A program made the position numbers and the translations under genes. Source: Nymphaea colorata (Eukaryota; Streptophyta; Magnoliopsida; Nymphaeales; Nymphaeaceae). From it: 64,000 nt of DNA. Shown one piece after another: positions 35,256-48,150 of the stretch (the stretch's first letter is position 1; each line of letters starts with the position of its first letter). Location of the stretch: positions 23,635,716 through 23,699,715 of the forward strand of contig NC_045144.1 in assembly GCF_008831285.2 (NCBI RefSeq), in the 5' to 3' direction. The notes beneath the pieces were generated by a model, which was not told where the DNA came from, made no database searches, and saw only the letters and a list, made by a program, of their open reading frames with translations.

Positions 35256-37860
35256 TCACCCCAAATTTTTTTAAAATGGGAGCATTTTGTTTCCACCCAA
35301 ATGAAATTTTCAGTTGTTTGGACTTAAACTTTTAGACCTTAAGCCCAATCTTGGACCGAAAACAAATTCGTCTCTAAAGCCTTGTCCGAACCCAAACAAA
35401 AAATTCAAATTCAAAATCCAAAATTCAGCTCTCGGATCCGAAACCTGAAAAAATCAAATTCAAAATCCAATATTCAGCTGTCGGATCCGAAACCTGATTC
35501 TAGGTCCAAATCAAGAATTTCAAACTCAAAATCCAAAGTTGAGATTAAGACAACAAAGTTTGATGCTATCGAACACCGTGCATGCATGCGTGGACCCTTC
35601 TTTTTTATTATATATATCCCTCTCATGCCAAAAATATATTTTTTGAGCTTAAATCATTGCTTACAATGCGTCAGCAACCAATTGAACCCAATCCAGATTT
35701 AAAACAAGCCCAGAATAATTCAAAAAAATGGAGTCGGCCTCCCCATTTGAAACAAAAATAATTTTAATACAAAAAAATAGGTTTTCTGTTTTTATATGTG
35801 AATGCCTTTTTTTAAATTTGTTCATTTTATTTTATTTTTCTTTATCGTACTTTATTTTGTTATTTAAAAAAAAAAACACGCCAAGCGATGGCACACGAGC
35901 ACGCTCACCGAGTGCGTTGCCATGCGCTGTGCTCTGCACACTACCGCTGTGCGCCAACGCGCTTGGCGTGCAATATCGGCAGGCATGCCGAGAACCCCCA
36001 TTTTTATGAAAAACTGCCACTTGGGGGGCTATCTACCCTCTTTCTTGATTTTTTCTCTTCAAGAAATGGGATAGGAAGAAGAATTGGATTTTAAAATCAT
36101 TCCAACTTGAATCATTGCTTTTCCTTTTCAATTGGATCTGTTTTGGAACGAACCGATAATTGCACTCGTAGTCTCTGAAGGATGAGAACCAACTATGGAG
36201 CATCTATGTCGACAATTCAAGTATTGTATACGTCAAACACAGGTCTCCACAAAGTCGTAAGACCATGTATGGGCACTGATGCTTGCCCAGTGCCGGAAGG
36301 TCAAGGAAGTTGGTGACCTAATGACAGGGAAGCTGGCAACCAAAGCCCTAGTGAACGGCCGGGGGGTGGCGGTTGGAACAGAGACACATTTGTTTATGAA
36401 TTCCAATGTGGCTGATAATATATCTGCATGGACCAATCAATAATTCGAGTCACACACTCCCATAATCCATCCTCTCCTTTTTGCATGGTCTAATCATTGA
36501 TCCCGAAAATTTCTACAATAAATTAGGTGACTTAGAGAAAAAGAGAAGTGATTTGGACAAAAAGAAATGAAGTGACTTGCCTCCTTGGATGGGCATTAGC
36601 CCTGCCCACACCTCAAATGAGTGTTTGCATGTTAGTGGACAATCCCACTTAGTCAAAGCCTATTTAAAAAAATAAATAAATCATTCAAAAATGTTTGAAA
36701 TTCGCTTCAAAATCTTGTTAAATTCAAAAAATTTTAAATTTAGAATTTTGGCTCCAAATCTCCATATAAATACCCCCACAATCTTTCCTCTTTGGCATGA
36801 GCCAACCTTGGGGATCCTCCCGTGCTTCTTCATTTGAAATCTTGATTTTTCTTTAGCTCCCTCTTTCCATTTCACTCTTTTCCCTTCTTCTTTTTATCCA
36901 ACTTTGAGAGCAAGGTTCTTCATTCAAACTCTTCAAGGGAGTACGAGAAGACCTCTTGGGAGGATATTTTCATTATCTTGGAGCTTGAGCCGAAGCGATC
37001 CTAAGATCATTCAAAAGAGGAGGCTCATCTATATTCGAGGTATGTAATCTTCCATTTTTATTTTCATTTCCTCTTGCCATCTCCCCATGGCCATGCAAGA
37101 AAACCCAAATGATTTCCTATCCGAAATTGAGAGCTACATCTTGGGTGCACCAAGAGTTTGAACAAGGTAAATAAATTTTATTTCTTCATTTATTCTCAAA
37201 AATATGCTCATTATATTGTTTTATTCATCATTTATGTTTGAGATGATGCTCATATATGATGCATTTATTTTCTTTAATTAATATGCAAATGTACGGCGAG
37301 AATGAGTGTTTGGGGTTTGAGATTTTCTCATTCTTGTGTTGATTTTTGAGGTTGGGACTTGTCCAACCCGGCAAAACCCTTCACAAATTTGTACATGTTA
37401 ATATGCATTATTCATGTCATTTTTACGCTTATTTTTTTTCTTAAACACCCGATTAGGGACCCCAATCAATGTTCTCTTATATTGCTTTTTCTTTCATATA
37501 TATTTGATTTTTTTCATACCCGACGATGGAAGAAATATATGCTCTTGTAACCAACAAACTAATCATGCTTTTCATGTTCACATAAAAAAATACTTAGAAT
37601 CATATTTTTCAAAAGATTTTCAAAAGCAAGAACTCCCTCTAATGCAGCCATGGAGACTTAGCTTAGGCTCTTGCATGAGTCCAAGTTCCTCTCTGGCATA
37701 CATAAAAATTGAAGTCAGATATTTTCAAGTCATTTTTTAATTTTAATTCTCATGAAAATATATGTATATATACATGTTATATATGTATACGTGCACATGA
37801 TTATCTCTCTTTGTCTTTCTCTTTTTATGATTTGACATGTTTGTTTATAAAGTCTCGTAT

Positions 37861-37912
<52 letters not shown>

Positions 37913-38989
37913 TCTACTCCAAAATCTTCTTCTCCCTCTCTCTTTCAAAATCTCTTTCTTTCTCTCGTTTTCCTTATTACTCTTGTATTCAAGTCTTTCC
38001 TCTTTTCCATTCTGTTGAAATATTTTCTCCCAATATCTTTTCATTTGCCGACTTCATCAAAACCAAAACTCAAATAATGACCTAATATTGGATTCAAACT
38101 TGATGGTCTACAACCTCATTCCATTTTCAAAAACTTTTCTCGTTTCACAACAATATTTATGACAATCTTATAAATAAAAAACAAAAAAACTTAGATGTAT
38201 GTGGTGGTAGGAATGCTGTTAGATAAATGTCATGCTATGAATGAATGATTTCATTTTAATCATGTAGGATCAATGGATTCATACATTCACTTAATGTCGC
38301 TTATGATCACAAACACATCTCTAAAAGAACTTAAGCAAGATGAGATGGAGCCCTAAGTAGGTAGTAACCGAATTAGAGCAAAATCTCAAACCTACTTAAA
38401 GTCTTAAGAGAACACCAAAATGACTTTCAAAAGTAATCTTCAAAAGTTTCCAAATGATATTTTTAAAGATTTCTCAATTCAAATTTCTCAAATCAAAATG
38501 TTTTACACTCTCAAGTGATTCTTCAAGAACTTTTTCAAAAGTTTGAAACATCAAATATTCAACATTTTCTCAAACACAACACCACATTTAGAGTGAAAAA
38601 GATGTCTAAACCAAAATGAAATGCATCAAGAATAAGCATAGCCTTGGATTGGTTAGCCCCTGTAAAGGCGCTAGAAACGGTCAATCCTCTTACCGACGGG
38701 CGAGTCCCTTTCTCTCTCATTTCAATATAAAAACCTCATTTTTCTAGAGCACTTCAAAACCAAATATTTCGGGGATGCAAACAAGAAGCTAGCCAAAGTT
38801 TTGCTCTTATTTGAACTTGGTTCATATTTTAGCGGGTATCTAATTAGAAATTTCATATGCAATATAAATTAAGTCAAACAAGGGACAAGTGGTATCCTTC
38901 AGAAAACAAACTAGCACGATTCAAAGTTTTATGTAATGGCTGATTATTTCTGTACTCATGGGACACAAAAATATAGATTAGTGGAATAT
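35256..38989 (+). other. LTR-retrotransposon-like non-coding block
   Basis: TGTTATCACCCCAAATTTTT at about 35252 resembles the start of the Gypsy LTRs at 18269/24922 read on the minus strand. CATATAAATACCCCCAC near 36764 looks like an LTR promoter box. GC-rich 35877-35970 has 11-bp inverted ends (CACGCCAAGCG...CGCTTGGCGTG). An (AT)n run sits at 37859-37907, followed by a CT-rich run. No gag or pol similarity, matching second LTR or primer-binding site was found, so the assignment is tentative. Confidence 0.3.
37859..37907. repeat. (AT)n microsatellite
   Basis: AT run of about 49 bp with one interruption (ATAAATAT). Confidence 0.9.
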
Positions 38990-41520
38990 TTGTCAGCTTA
39001 GTCTTGTGATTCTTGTTGAGGACAAAAACGCCTTCGAGCTTTCACATTTCCCCTATGCAGTGCCTTTTCTTCAATGAAAGTTGGCATTTTTCTACATGCT
39101 AATTTCCATAAATAAAAGCATGAGAGGCACTTAAGGAATATTAATATGGCAAACCAATTCAAGAAGCAACACAACAGAGTGAGACTGCAAATAACATATA
39201 CCCAATCCACACCTTCTGTCCAAAGTGTCACTTGAAGAACATCCTCACACTGCAGACATAAAGAGAATATATACATTTTAGACTATTGTTCATCAACTAA
39301 CACTACGTACCTTAGGTGATCATTCTGATGTTATGTCAATTTGACAAGAAATGCATAAGACCAATAAGAAGCTACATAACATTAATGATTTAGATCATTA
39401 GAATGAAAAACAAGTTCCATACTGCTAAATGTAGAAAAAAAATGCCAAATATAAGGAGCAAGCTAAAAGTTAAGTTTGAAGATAATTGTATGACTGGAAA
39501 GTAGAAACCTTATTGGAGCAAATTATATATTGAGGTTTGTCATGGATTCTTGTTTCAATATGATCTAAACATGAAACAGATGAAGAAGAAGAAATATGTC
39601 TAGAAACTAAAGAAAGCTTATGTAAGGAAAATAAAGAAGGAAGTTGCATGCAGCAACTTCCTAATGCACCTTTGCTCCAATATCTGTCCAACTTATTTCC
39701 AAATTCAATAATCTTCCAAATCCAATGTTCAGGGACATAGAGCAAGAGAGGCTTACTAATCCAAAGTGGAGGGTGCTCTACCAGGATTCTCTAGTGTTTA
39801 GTTCTTTTGTCCAGCATGTTGCCCATTGCATTAGTGTTGTGCTTATGTGTGGCTTTGCCGCTCAATGAAAGCCATTCCCATGGAGCCTCAACGAGATGAT
39901 TTTGTTCTGCTGCAAGTGAATCATCTTTTTCTTCGGTTGCAAATAGAGGCACATGGCCTACAACTTTGTAGTTATATTGATTTTAGGATGCAATGGAAAA
40001 CTCAACATGGGGAACTTAATATAAAGTTGCACTTATATCATGCATGCCTAGAGAAAGAGACTGTCAGTGGCATCATTCTAGCTTATAAGATCTCATCAGT
40101 GTAGCTGACAAAGAGATTTTTAAATTAAATAGTCACTTGGTGAGAGCACTTTCCTATCTATTAGCATTAATTAGCCAATCAAAACAAAATTTTCAAGTCC
40201 AGACCATAACTTCTCTATGACAGGAATAATCACGGTCAGAAGATGAAATCACAGAAGCTTGCAAGGCAATCATTCTACATGTGTAAAAAGTGCACAGAAC
40301 TTGTCAATCCCTCTTGTAGATAGCATTCCACAAAAGGAATAAAAGGATGTGAAGTTTTTAAACTTTGGAATCGCAACATCGCTAACAACAGCTAAGGATG
40401 GAAGGAGACCACTATCACAAAGTCCAAACAAGTTAACTTTCAATAACAAAGTAACTTTCAATAATAAATTATGTAGAAAGACTTCGTTCATAATCCTTCT
40501 TAATGCAGAAAGTATGCTGCCAATGGAACAACAACAGAACGAGCTCCCTGTGCCTGGAAAAGGATGCAAAAAGGTTGCAGCTCAATAAGGAAAAAAAAAT
40601 TAAGATAAATTTACACACATGCTTAGAGGAATGGAGAAGCTGCAGTGGCACTCACATTCTATTGGTATGGGTGTGACGGTCTGAGCGTCATGTCCATGTG
40701 GCAAATTTTGAATCCTCATTTCAAAAAATGCAGTTTTTATCATAGATTGTGAGTTTTATGCACAAGTATCTGTTTCCCCCACAGTGTTCTCCCTCTTATA
40801 TCTCAGCAGACCTTAAGAAGCTCCAGTGTAGTAAAGCCCAAAATGTTTTTCTCTGTTATCAATTTCCGTGCTATCTATGCCTTCAACTACATGCATTTCA
40901 GCTTTCAACTCTATGAAGATGTGAAAAAATGTGTAATCATTGTGTGAGTTTTTATTAAAAAAATAAACATTCCACAGGGAGTAATTACCAAATCAATGTA
41001 ATATTGTGTTCAAGAAGAACGTGATATTGTAGTCGTGGAACACACGACACATTAGCATTTAGCAGTACCCCGTTCCTCCTTCAATGACTCAATGAGAATT
41101 CAGCATGTGAGAATTCATAACAAGGTAATAGGTCAGCCAATACAATAAGGTGAAACCAAAAACGAAAAAGCCAACATAAGCTTCAAATGACCACAAACAA
41201 ACATATAGTGAACCACTTTAATTTTTTTCGGCTAATGAACAAGCACTTTATAATATGGTAATATTAGGATAATGACTACAGTCCAAATAAACATGAACCT
41301 GAAAGTATGACAAGAACGAGGTGCTTCAGTTGGATCAGATGGATGCTTAAAGCCATCAGCAGCTCCATCAGGTTTATTGTTAATGGAACCTTTTCCAGAA
41401 AAACTAGATTGTATCTTAGAATCAGATGCTTCAGCTGCAGCCTCAACGGGTAAAGCATCCTGCAGCCATCTGTGATGTGTCTGACCCCTTTCTGCATCTT
41501 CTACAAGACGACTTTGATTA
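38990..41520 (-). other. Unrecognised region with weak gene-like stretch
   Basis: On the minus strand 41290-41515 one frame reads RLVEDAERGQTHHRWLQDAL, then EAAAEASDSKIQSSFSGKG and HPSDPTEAPRSCHTF, a balanced, hydrophilic composition unlike the surrounding AT-rich DNA, and it ends at a possible donor (CAG/GTTCAT). An acceptor-like CATCCTTTTCCAG near 40560 precedes a short frame GARSVVVPLAAYFLH ending in a stop. These could be exons of a decayed host gene. I do not recognise the family, and the other frames here look like shadows. Confidence 0.2.
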
Positions 41521-44500
41521 TTATATAATATAATTTCAGGTGCAGGTTTTGCATCTCTTCTTGAACTTTTTGGACTGGAAAATCATGTTCAAGCACAAGA
41601 AACAATTATCATTGGAAAGGTTTCAAAAGAATGAGCTGGCTGATAATAACCTTTCATTGGCGGCATTTTCTCATAGGATGGAATACATTGTTTTGAAAGA
41701 TACTGATTTATTTCTCAGGGTTTGATCTATTAAAAAGAAAACAAAACACTAAAAAAATTTTCCTAACGGATGAGAAGCTGAAACATCTCTTGCTATCAAT
41801 ATCATAAAGACACAGAGAACTATAAACCTCTGTTTGGCGTCAGTACACCAAATACTAGTTTTTGGAACGCGTGGCTAGGACCTCTTTGTAGCCTTATTCG
41901 TAAGTCCCAAGTTAAACAGTTTAACTTGACCTTCTCAAAACCAACACTTCGATCTTCATCGGTCAGCCTTCTCGCCTCCTTCCATTCTCCTCTTGCCGCT
42001 TTCCTATCCCACTCGCTCCTCGTCATTGTCGCAACCAGTCCCCTTCTATCCTCCTCTTGCACCTTTCATCTCCCTCTCGGTTCTCGTTATCATCGCAACC
42101 AGTCCATCATTTCTTCATTTCGTCGCCAGATTTTGCATCCCGATCGACTGTGCACCATAACCAGTCGGTTGACAGGTTGAGAAGAATGTCAAGTTTCTTG
42201 AGTTCCTTTTCCCTCGTCCTACCACGTGAGGAGCCTAAAGGGACATTGGTAAAAAATCCAGGAAAATGTTTCATTGTAATTTATGATAGCAAGGAACTAA
42301 TCAGCCAGTTCACTATGTTCCTTCAATGGAGATAATTCTTTTGCATCATGCAGGAATTTTTCTTACTTTGCATGAATATTGATAAGGAAAACTGGCTACA
42401 TGTTCACCATTTCTTTTGAGGCTGGCCACTTGGCCATTTCTATGCGTCCTTGAGTCTTATTTCTATAGACGGCATTTGACTGTCATCTTGGTTGCTATGA
42501 TATTGTCAACTGTAGAAATAAGGAATGACAAGCTTAGTAGAAGGTCGGTGATGCTAGATCAGTTAGTGGAGTTCAGAGTCAATTTACGTTACACCTTTTG
42601 GCTTATTGGATGGATCCTTGTCTTCCAATGATCCTTCCTTAGTAATTTAAAAAGATGTTGCCTGAGTAATGAGGACAAGATTCATTTTAAACGAAAATGG
42701 TGGGCAATATCATAATAATTTGTCATGAAGATCTTAACTATTAGCATTATATTCTAAGAAGTACTATTTCCAAGAGCGAAAAAGTTTGAAGGTTTGACAA
42801 TTTTGTTCCTTTTAGGTTCTGGGAGTTACTTCCAGGATGTAGTTCTCCGAGGATTAAGGGCACGTCTCAAACATAAAAATAGATTATAAAAGTTGTTTTC
42901 TTCCAAAAACTGGTTAAAGATCAGCCCCTTGGGCGTGCACTCCTTTATGGTTCCTTGAGAAAGAGAGCTCTTGAATGAGCTCAACCATGAACCAAGACTA
43001 AGTCAGCTGGTTTTCCAAGAAAATGAAAGAGAAGAAAAGATTTGAAGTTAAGCCAAAGCCAGCTCAACTAGAGCAGAAGAGACGAATTAAAGAGCTGCCT
43101 TTGGGCGTGCTCTCTCTCTCAGCTCAGGTATCCTCAGAAAGATCTTAGTTAATCAGCTTCATAAATGCTGATCTACTTTCTAGACCGACTGGGGAGATAG
43201 CCTCTAGCAGGCCTCCCTCCATTGGTTGGGAGATTGAATGCCAACTATGTTAGTTATTAAAATTTAAAAAGATAAAATTTAATTAGACCAACCCGTTTTG
43301 GGCACGCACCAATTCTTCTTTTCAGAAAACATTTAAGAGTTCAGATCAGCTCAATCAGAACTGATATCTTTCAAGACCAAAACAGAGAGCCGCCCAAATG
43401 GGTGTGTTTTTTTCATTTCAAAATCCTTTCTTCATTTTGAAAAGGTATAAAAACTTAAAATAGATCAGCTCACTTAAGGCTGATCTATTTTCAAATACAA
43501 AAGTATGGAGCAGCCATTTGGGAAGTGCCCTTCTTTAAATCTTTTTGGAAAATTTGTCAAGTCTGAAAGGTAAATCAACCTATCAAGTTTGATCTCTTTT
43601 CCAAGATCAGATTAGAGATCATCTTCTAGTATTTGCGCTCTTAAAAGAAGAGAAATCAATGGAGAGAGGCACAGCTCAGCTGGGTGCAGCCTCCACCCAC
43701 ACGTTTTTAGTTGAGAGGAATAATTCTCTTAACTAAATCCACTCAGTCTCCAAGCTAAAGGGATCAAATACCAATGAAGTGGATGAATGTTGTCACCCTA
43801 AAGCCCTATAATTCCTGAGCTTCAGCTCAAGGTTGAGGAAATGGAACCCTTAGACATTTGCAGCAAACCTCCTACCATAACCTCCTTGGATACACTCTTG
43901 CTGCATGTCCAGCTAGCGTCGTCAACACCAGCAGCATTTCTCTCAACTCGCCTCAAGGATTAGAGCATTAGGCCGTTCTTTTCAATCAACGTCCTCAACT
44001 GCTCTCCTGCAATCCGCTCTAGTTGCTGTCGCTCTATCAATCAGCTCCTTCAGCCGACCGATTCAGCAGCAGCTCTAGTCGCTTCTCTTTAGTCCAGAAT
44101 AGCAGACGCCTTCAGTAGCTTGGACTTCAACTCCTTGTTTGTCTGCAGCACCCAACCTTAGCTTAGACAGCGGCTTCGAGCCCGCCTATTTAGCTCGGAC
44201 AGCAGCTCCAAGCTCAACTTCAGCAACTTGGTCTTCCACTCCAAGCTTGTCTTCAATGGCTCGGATAGCATCTTCAAGTCCCTTTCAACTGCTCAGACAA
44301 GCTCAACTCGCCCAACCAGTGCCTGGTCAGACGCTTTCCACTCAGATTGCCGTTATTTTCCTTGGCTCTAATGTCCATTTTGACTACCAATTCCCTGACA
44401 ACAACTTGAATTGTTTGTTTATTTTATATAAAGCCTTATTTCCTCTAGTGATCGTCGAGACCGAGTTACGTACGCCACCCCCTGCATACGCAACGAAAAT

Positions 44501-44659
44501 ACGTCGAGGGTGGACCCTACTGACAACATGTATATTTACTTTCAAGCCTAAATATTGCATGTGCATATGCGTAAAATCACAAATATATATAAAATAACAA
44601 AGAACTATGAGATCATGTTTATAACATAACAAAAGATTTATAAGATATGAACGAACAAA
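41521..44659. other. Non-coding block with degenerate repeats
   Basis: 41930-42230 is CT-rich and gives low-complexity Ser/Leu frames that I reject as genes. 42915-43640 has about six diverged copies of a core like TTTGGGCGTGC(A/T)CTC, spaced about 110-210 bp apart and interleaved with GATCAGCTC words. 43900-44350 is rich in CAGCTC words. The 152-codon frame at 44139-44597 lies in this repeat and has no recognisable domain. Confidence 0.35.
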
Positions 44660-45190
44660 TATATGAGATAATGTCAAACATAAGTATGAGAGAATGTTTA
44701 TGAATAAAAAAAATTATGCGATAGTGAGATAATAGAGGGATGCATGAGAGTTAACACTAAACAGAAGTATAAGATAATGTTCATGAGATAATAAAATATT
44801 TATGAGATAAGAAGATAATGGACAGACGCATATATGAGATAATGCTAAACATAAGTGTGAAATTATATTTATGAGATAACAAAAATTTTATAAATTAATG
44901 AGATAACGGATGAGATAAGAAGATAATGGACAGACGCATATATGAGATAATGTTAAACATAAGTGTGAAATTATATTTATGAGATAACAAAAATTTTATA
45001 AATTAATGAGATAACGGATGGATGCATAAGATAACGCTAAACATAAGTACGAGATAATCTTTATGAGATAATAAAATATTTTGGCGATAGTGAGATAATT
45101 GACCTATGTATAAGACAACACTAAACATAAGTATGAAATAATATTTATGAGATAACAAAAAATTTTATGAGATAATGAAATAACACTATA
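44660..45190 (+). repeat. Degenerate tandem array, ~80-108-bp units
   Basis: The core AT(G)AGATAATGYTAAACATAAG plus TTTATGAGATAACAAAA recurs about six times. The central units (starting 44833 and 44941) are nearly identical with a period of 108 bp; outer units are shorter and diverged. GAGATAA words dominate one strand. It has no coding capacity. It may be a small satellite or the tandem region of an LTR element. Confidence 0.75.
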
Positions 45191-46709
45191 AGCGAGACGA
45201 AAAGATGAAAACATTTTTTTACTGCTTAGAGGGATATATTGGTCGTAATGATATGCATATACGAACTGTCAAATTTTACTTTTAATCTCAAAATCTTCTT
45301 TTTGCAGTTTTGGTTTTTATTCCTATAAAAGTTTCTTTTTGTATAATCATGAGCTTTTTTTGTCACAACTAAAATGACACATGAAATTACATATAAGAAG
45401 CCATGTTGTCATCATGCCTCAAAGTGGCAGCCAAACTGTTAACCTGGTTCCAGATCATGTTAGCCTACTGTGTTCATTAAACCGTGGCTTCAATGACTAA
45501 TTACTTGTCAATAGCTTGATTAAAACCGGAAGCGTTTGTTGACCAAAATAGCAACTGCTGTTTCTACCATAGCAGTGCTGCTCTTGATCCACAGCCGCTA
45601 AGCCGCTTCCAAACATACAGCCATTGTGCCTAGCTCGACCTGGGTGACTCCCAACATACAGCAATTTGCCACCCACTACCGCAGTCCCTAGCTGTATCTG
45701 CCTCGAGCAAAGCAGAATCCTAGTTCCTTCTTGTTACAGCAGCCAACTTGCTGCCTTCGAGCTCCCCATGTGCCCGCCCCCTTAGGTTCACACATAATAA
45801 ACAAAATAGAGCAACTATTAGCTCGTAGGCAGGCGCTATATTATGGTCTCCTTCTTACGAAAAGAAGCAAATATCCACATATTTTGAATTAATCCAAAAG
45901 TAGAAATATTCTTATCATTGCTCACTTGTTGTGAACCATGCTTTGGGTTGAGTGGATCTTTTTGGAAAAAAAAAAGGAAAACTTGACTATTTTATGACGA
46001 ACCTCTTGGTGTCATATGGTTTGCTAATTTCGCTGATTGGGCACAAAGTTGTACACTTTTGCATGCAAATTATGTAGCACATTTTTTCTACTAAGTCAAC
46101 AATAAAATCACGTCCATGAGTTCAGATTAAGGGGAAAATCATGCAAATCTCATACTTCAAAGAGTTGCTCCTCTTGTTTTTGAGTTGGCAAAAAATGTGT
46201 ACTCTTCAAATTAATTGTTTCTTGGCATTTGGCTTTCTGGCAAGCATGTTTACACTAACACATGTTAATTTTGCAACTAGTAACCAGTTATTTAGTGCAG
46301 TACATTTATTTGATTAGTATGTATTCTGCTTGGATCTAATTCTGGATCATTGAGGCAATGAAATTATGCCGCATAGATCTGCAACCTGGTGCTGTCCCAG
46401 CCCTAAACTGTAGTAGCTCAGCTGCTCGTTAGACCAAAGCCTTTCGGTTGGTCACAAGAAGCAACATCTCGCTACCTCCCCAAACAACGATGGCCTCTCT
46501 CTCCTTGAATTCAGGTGCAGGTACCTGCCAGCTCAAATTCAGCAGCCTTGCTACTCCTCAGCTCTAACTCTAACAGTGACTATGTTGCTTTGACCCCAAC
46601 AGTTTACAGTTGCTCTCAAGATCTGCAATGGCAGATCTTTGCCCAGCAGCCTTCCTACTCCCTCCCGCAACTTCTAACTGTGCTTTTTGAACTATAACAC
46701 TAGTAACTC
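45191..46709. other. Non-coding, no gene seen
   Basis: No credible frame. 45540-45780 and 46380-46700 are rich in CAGC/CTGCT words similar to 43900-44350, probably parts of the same degraded repeat family. Confidence 0.4.
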
Positions 46710-46957
46710 TGTTGCTCCCAAGTGGCTTTTTTTTTTTTTTTTTTTTTTTTTCTTAAGGGTGGTGGTTCATTCCACCGCCCTTAAGAGAGGCCACTGGCCC
46801 CCCATGTGCATGTTTGGGGACCTTTTATGGTTTAGAGGTAGATCATACTGAGATGTGACAGTGACCCCTCCAAGATTCAAACAGAGTCTTTAGAGGAAGT
46901 AGACCGCCTTGCCACGCAGTACACTACACCCCTCGAAATATGTTGCTCCTAAATTGG
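46710..46957 (-). mobile_element. tRNA-derived SINE with target-site duplications
   Basis: Read on the minus strand, the body runs from 46940 to 46727 and ends in A25. A box-like TGGCAAGGCGG (46904-46914) and B box-like GTTTGAATCTTGG (46870-46882) are in the spacing expected of an internal Pol III promoter. The 3' part before poly(A) has a hairpin with 14-bp arms and a 6-base loop (46752-46785, one mismatch). Near-identical flanks TGTTGCTCCCAAGTGG (46710-46725) and TGTTGCTCCTAAATTGG (46941-46957) are the target duplication. I cannot assign it to a named family. Confidence 0.85.
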
Positions 46958-47917
46958 ACTTATTCTGCTACATCTAAATTAAGCCCTTCCATCTTAGTTC
47001 AGCTGGGTCTCTCCCTGGGTGGGTCTGCTCAAGCCCCTTTGTTCAAGCATGGTAAGTCTTCTTGTTAATCTTTATTATTGCATAAGATGAACGGAGGAGC
47101 CGACGTGGGGGTTGGGATTTTAATTTATTTTATTAATGCTGGACATGATGTCCAGCCATGTTGCCAAGTGCAAAAACGTCTTTGCATGCAAGCAGGCGAT
47201 TTTGGCAAAATGTCCAATCAAAACAAGCTTATAGAAACACCAAAAACGAGGTTTTCTAAACTAGCTCATTTATAGACTAAAAACCCGATTTTTGAAAAGT
47301 CTTAAATTGTGTGAAGCTACACTGAGAATATCCCCAAATCAAATGAGAATGACTGGCTCATTTGTGTAAGCATAGATCTTTCCATTCCTATTTTATGCTG
47401 ATAATATCTCCAAATCAAATGCGAATAATTGGCTCACTTGTGTAAGTATGGATATTTCCTCTCCAATTTTATGCTGATGCGGCACGTGAGAGAGGGAGGT
47501 GACAGATGTATGCATGATGACTACGAACCAATGGTGCCGCAATCCTGATAAAATTACCAATCAACTACTTCTTCTCCAACCGAGAATGGATCTGCTCAAA
47601 CAAGAGGTTTAGTTCATCTTCCACATGACTAAAATAATCCAAATGAGTTTGCTTCAAATCCCATTATTACTGAAATTTTCAGAAATTATTATAATTTTGC
47701 AAAATAAGTTTGCCAAAACAATGAGTCTAAAATTATATGTTCAAAACCACAATTTGCCGTTTGAAGAAAGGGCAAGGTCATCAAAGTCAATCCAAGATGT
47801 CGGGTTACTAGATCATCTCAAATGTGATTTCCCAAAATTTAAAAATTTGGATCCCAAATTCATGTTTTCAAATTTGAAATATTCAAGCCAAATACTAAAT
47901 CACTTAGGAACGGATCC
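46958..47917. other. Non-coding, no gene seen
   Basis: Two similar stretches, about 47318-47385 and 47397-47475 (ATATC(C/T)CCAAATCAAATG(A/C)GAAT and following), form a diverged direct repeat of about 79 bp. The plus-strand frame at 47625-47972 runs into the Harbinger terminus and is not a gene. Confidence 0.4.
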
Positions 47918-47920
47918 TAA

Positions 47921-48150
47921 GGGCCCGTTTGATGGGCGGGTGAAATTTAACGCAGTAAATTTACCATGGTAAATTTTTCTGGAAAAATTTACAGGATGAA
48001 ATTTCTCCCTCTTTCAATCTGAGGCCCTGTTTGATGGACTGGTGAAATTTAACGCGGTGAATTTAACCCTGTTTGATGCACATGAAGAATTTAACGTGGT
48101 AAATTTAATCATGTATGATGCATAAGAAGAATTTAACGTGATAAATTTGT
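47921..48150 (+). repeat. Four iterated Harbinger terminal motifs
   Basis: Copies at 47921-47963, 48022-48064, 48067-48104 and 48109-48148 share GTTTGATG...GAAATTTAACG(C/T)GGTAAATTT. The outermost has the GGGCCC end; the others vary in the middle. Such subterminal arrays are candidate transposase-binding sites. Confidence 0.75.

Noticed and set aside
35728-36094. Several overlapping 60-90-codon frames near a GC-rich patch
   Set aside because: All frames are open by chance in the same GC-rich stretch; no domain and no conservation signal.
39847-40104. 85-codon plus-strand frame
   Set aside because: Reasonable composition but no recognisable family and no flanking exons; not enough to call a gene.
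44139-44597. 152-codon plus-strand frame
   Set aside because: Ser/Ala/Thr-rich N-terminus comes from repeated CAGCTC words; the C-terminal part is AT-rich noise.
44660-45190. Possible CRISPR-like array
   Set aside because: Units are adjacent and degenerate without unique spacers of constant length, and the genome is a plant's.
46752-46785. Hairpin followed by T-run as a bacterial-type terminator
   Set aside because: It is the 3' hairpin and poly(A) tail of an antisense SINE with target duplications; the host is eukaryotic.
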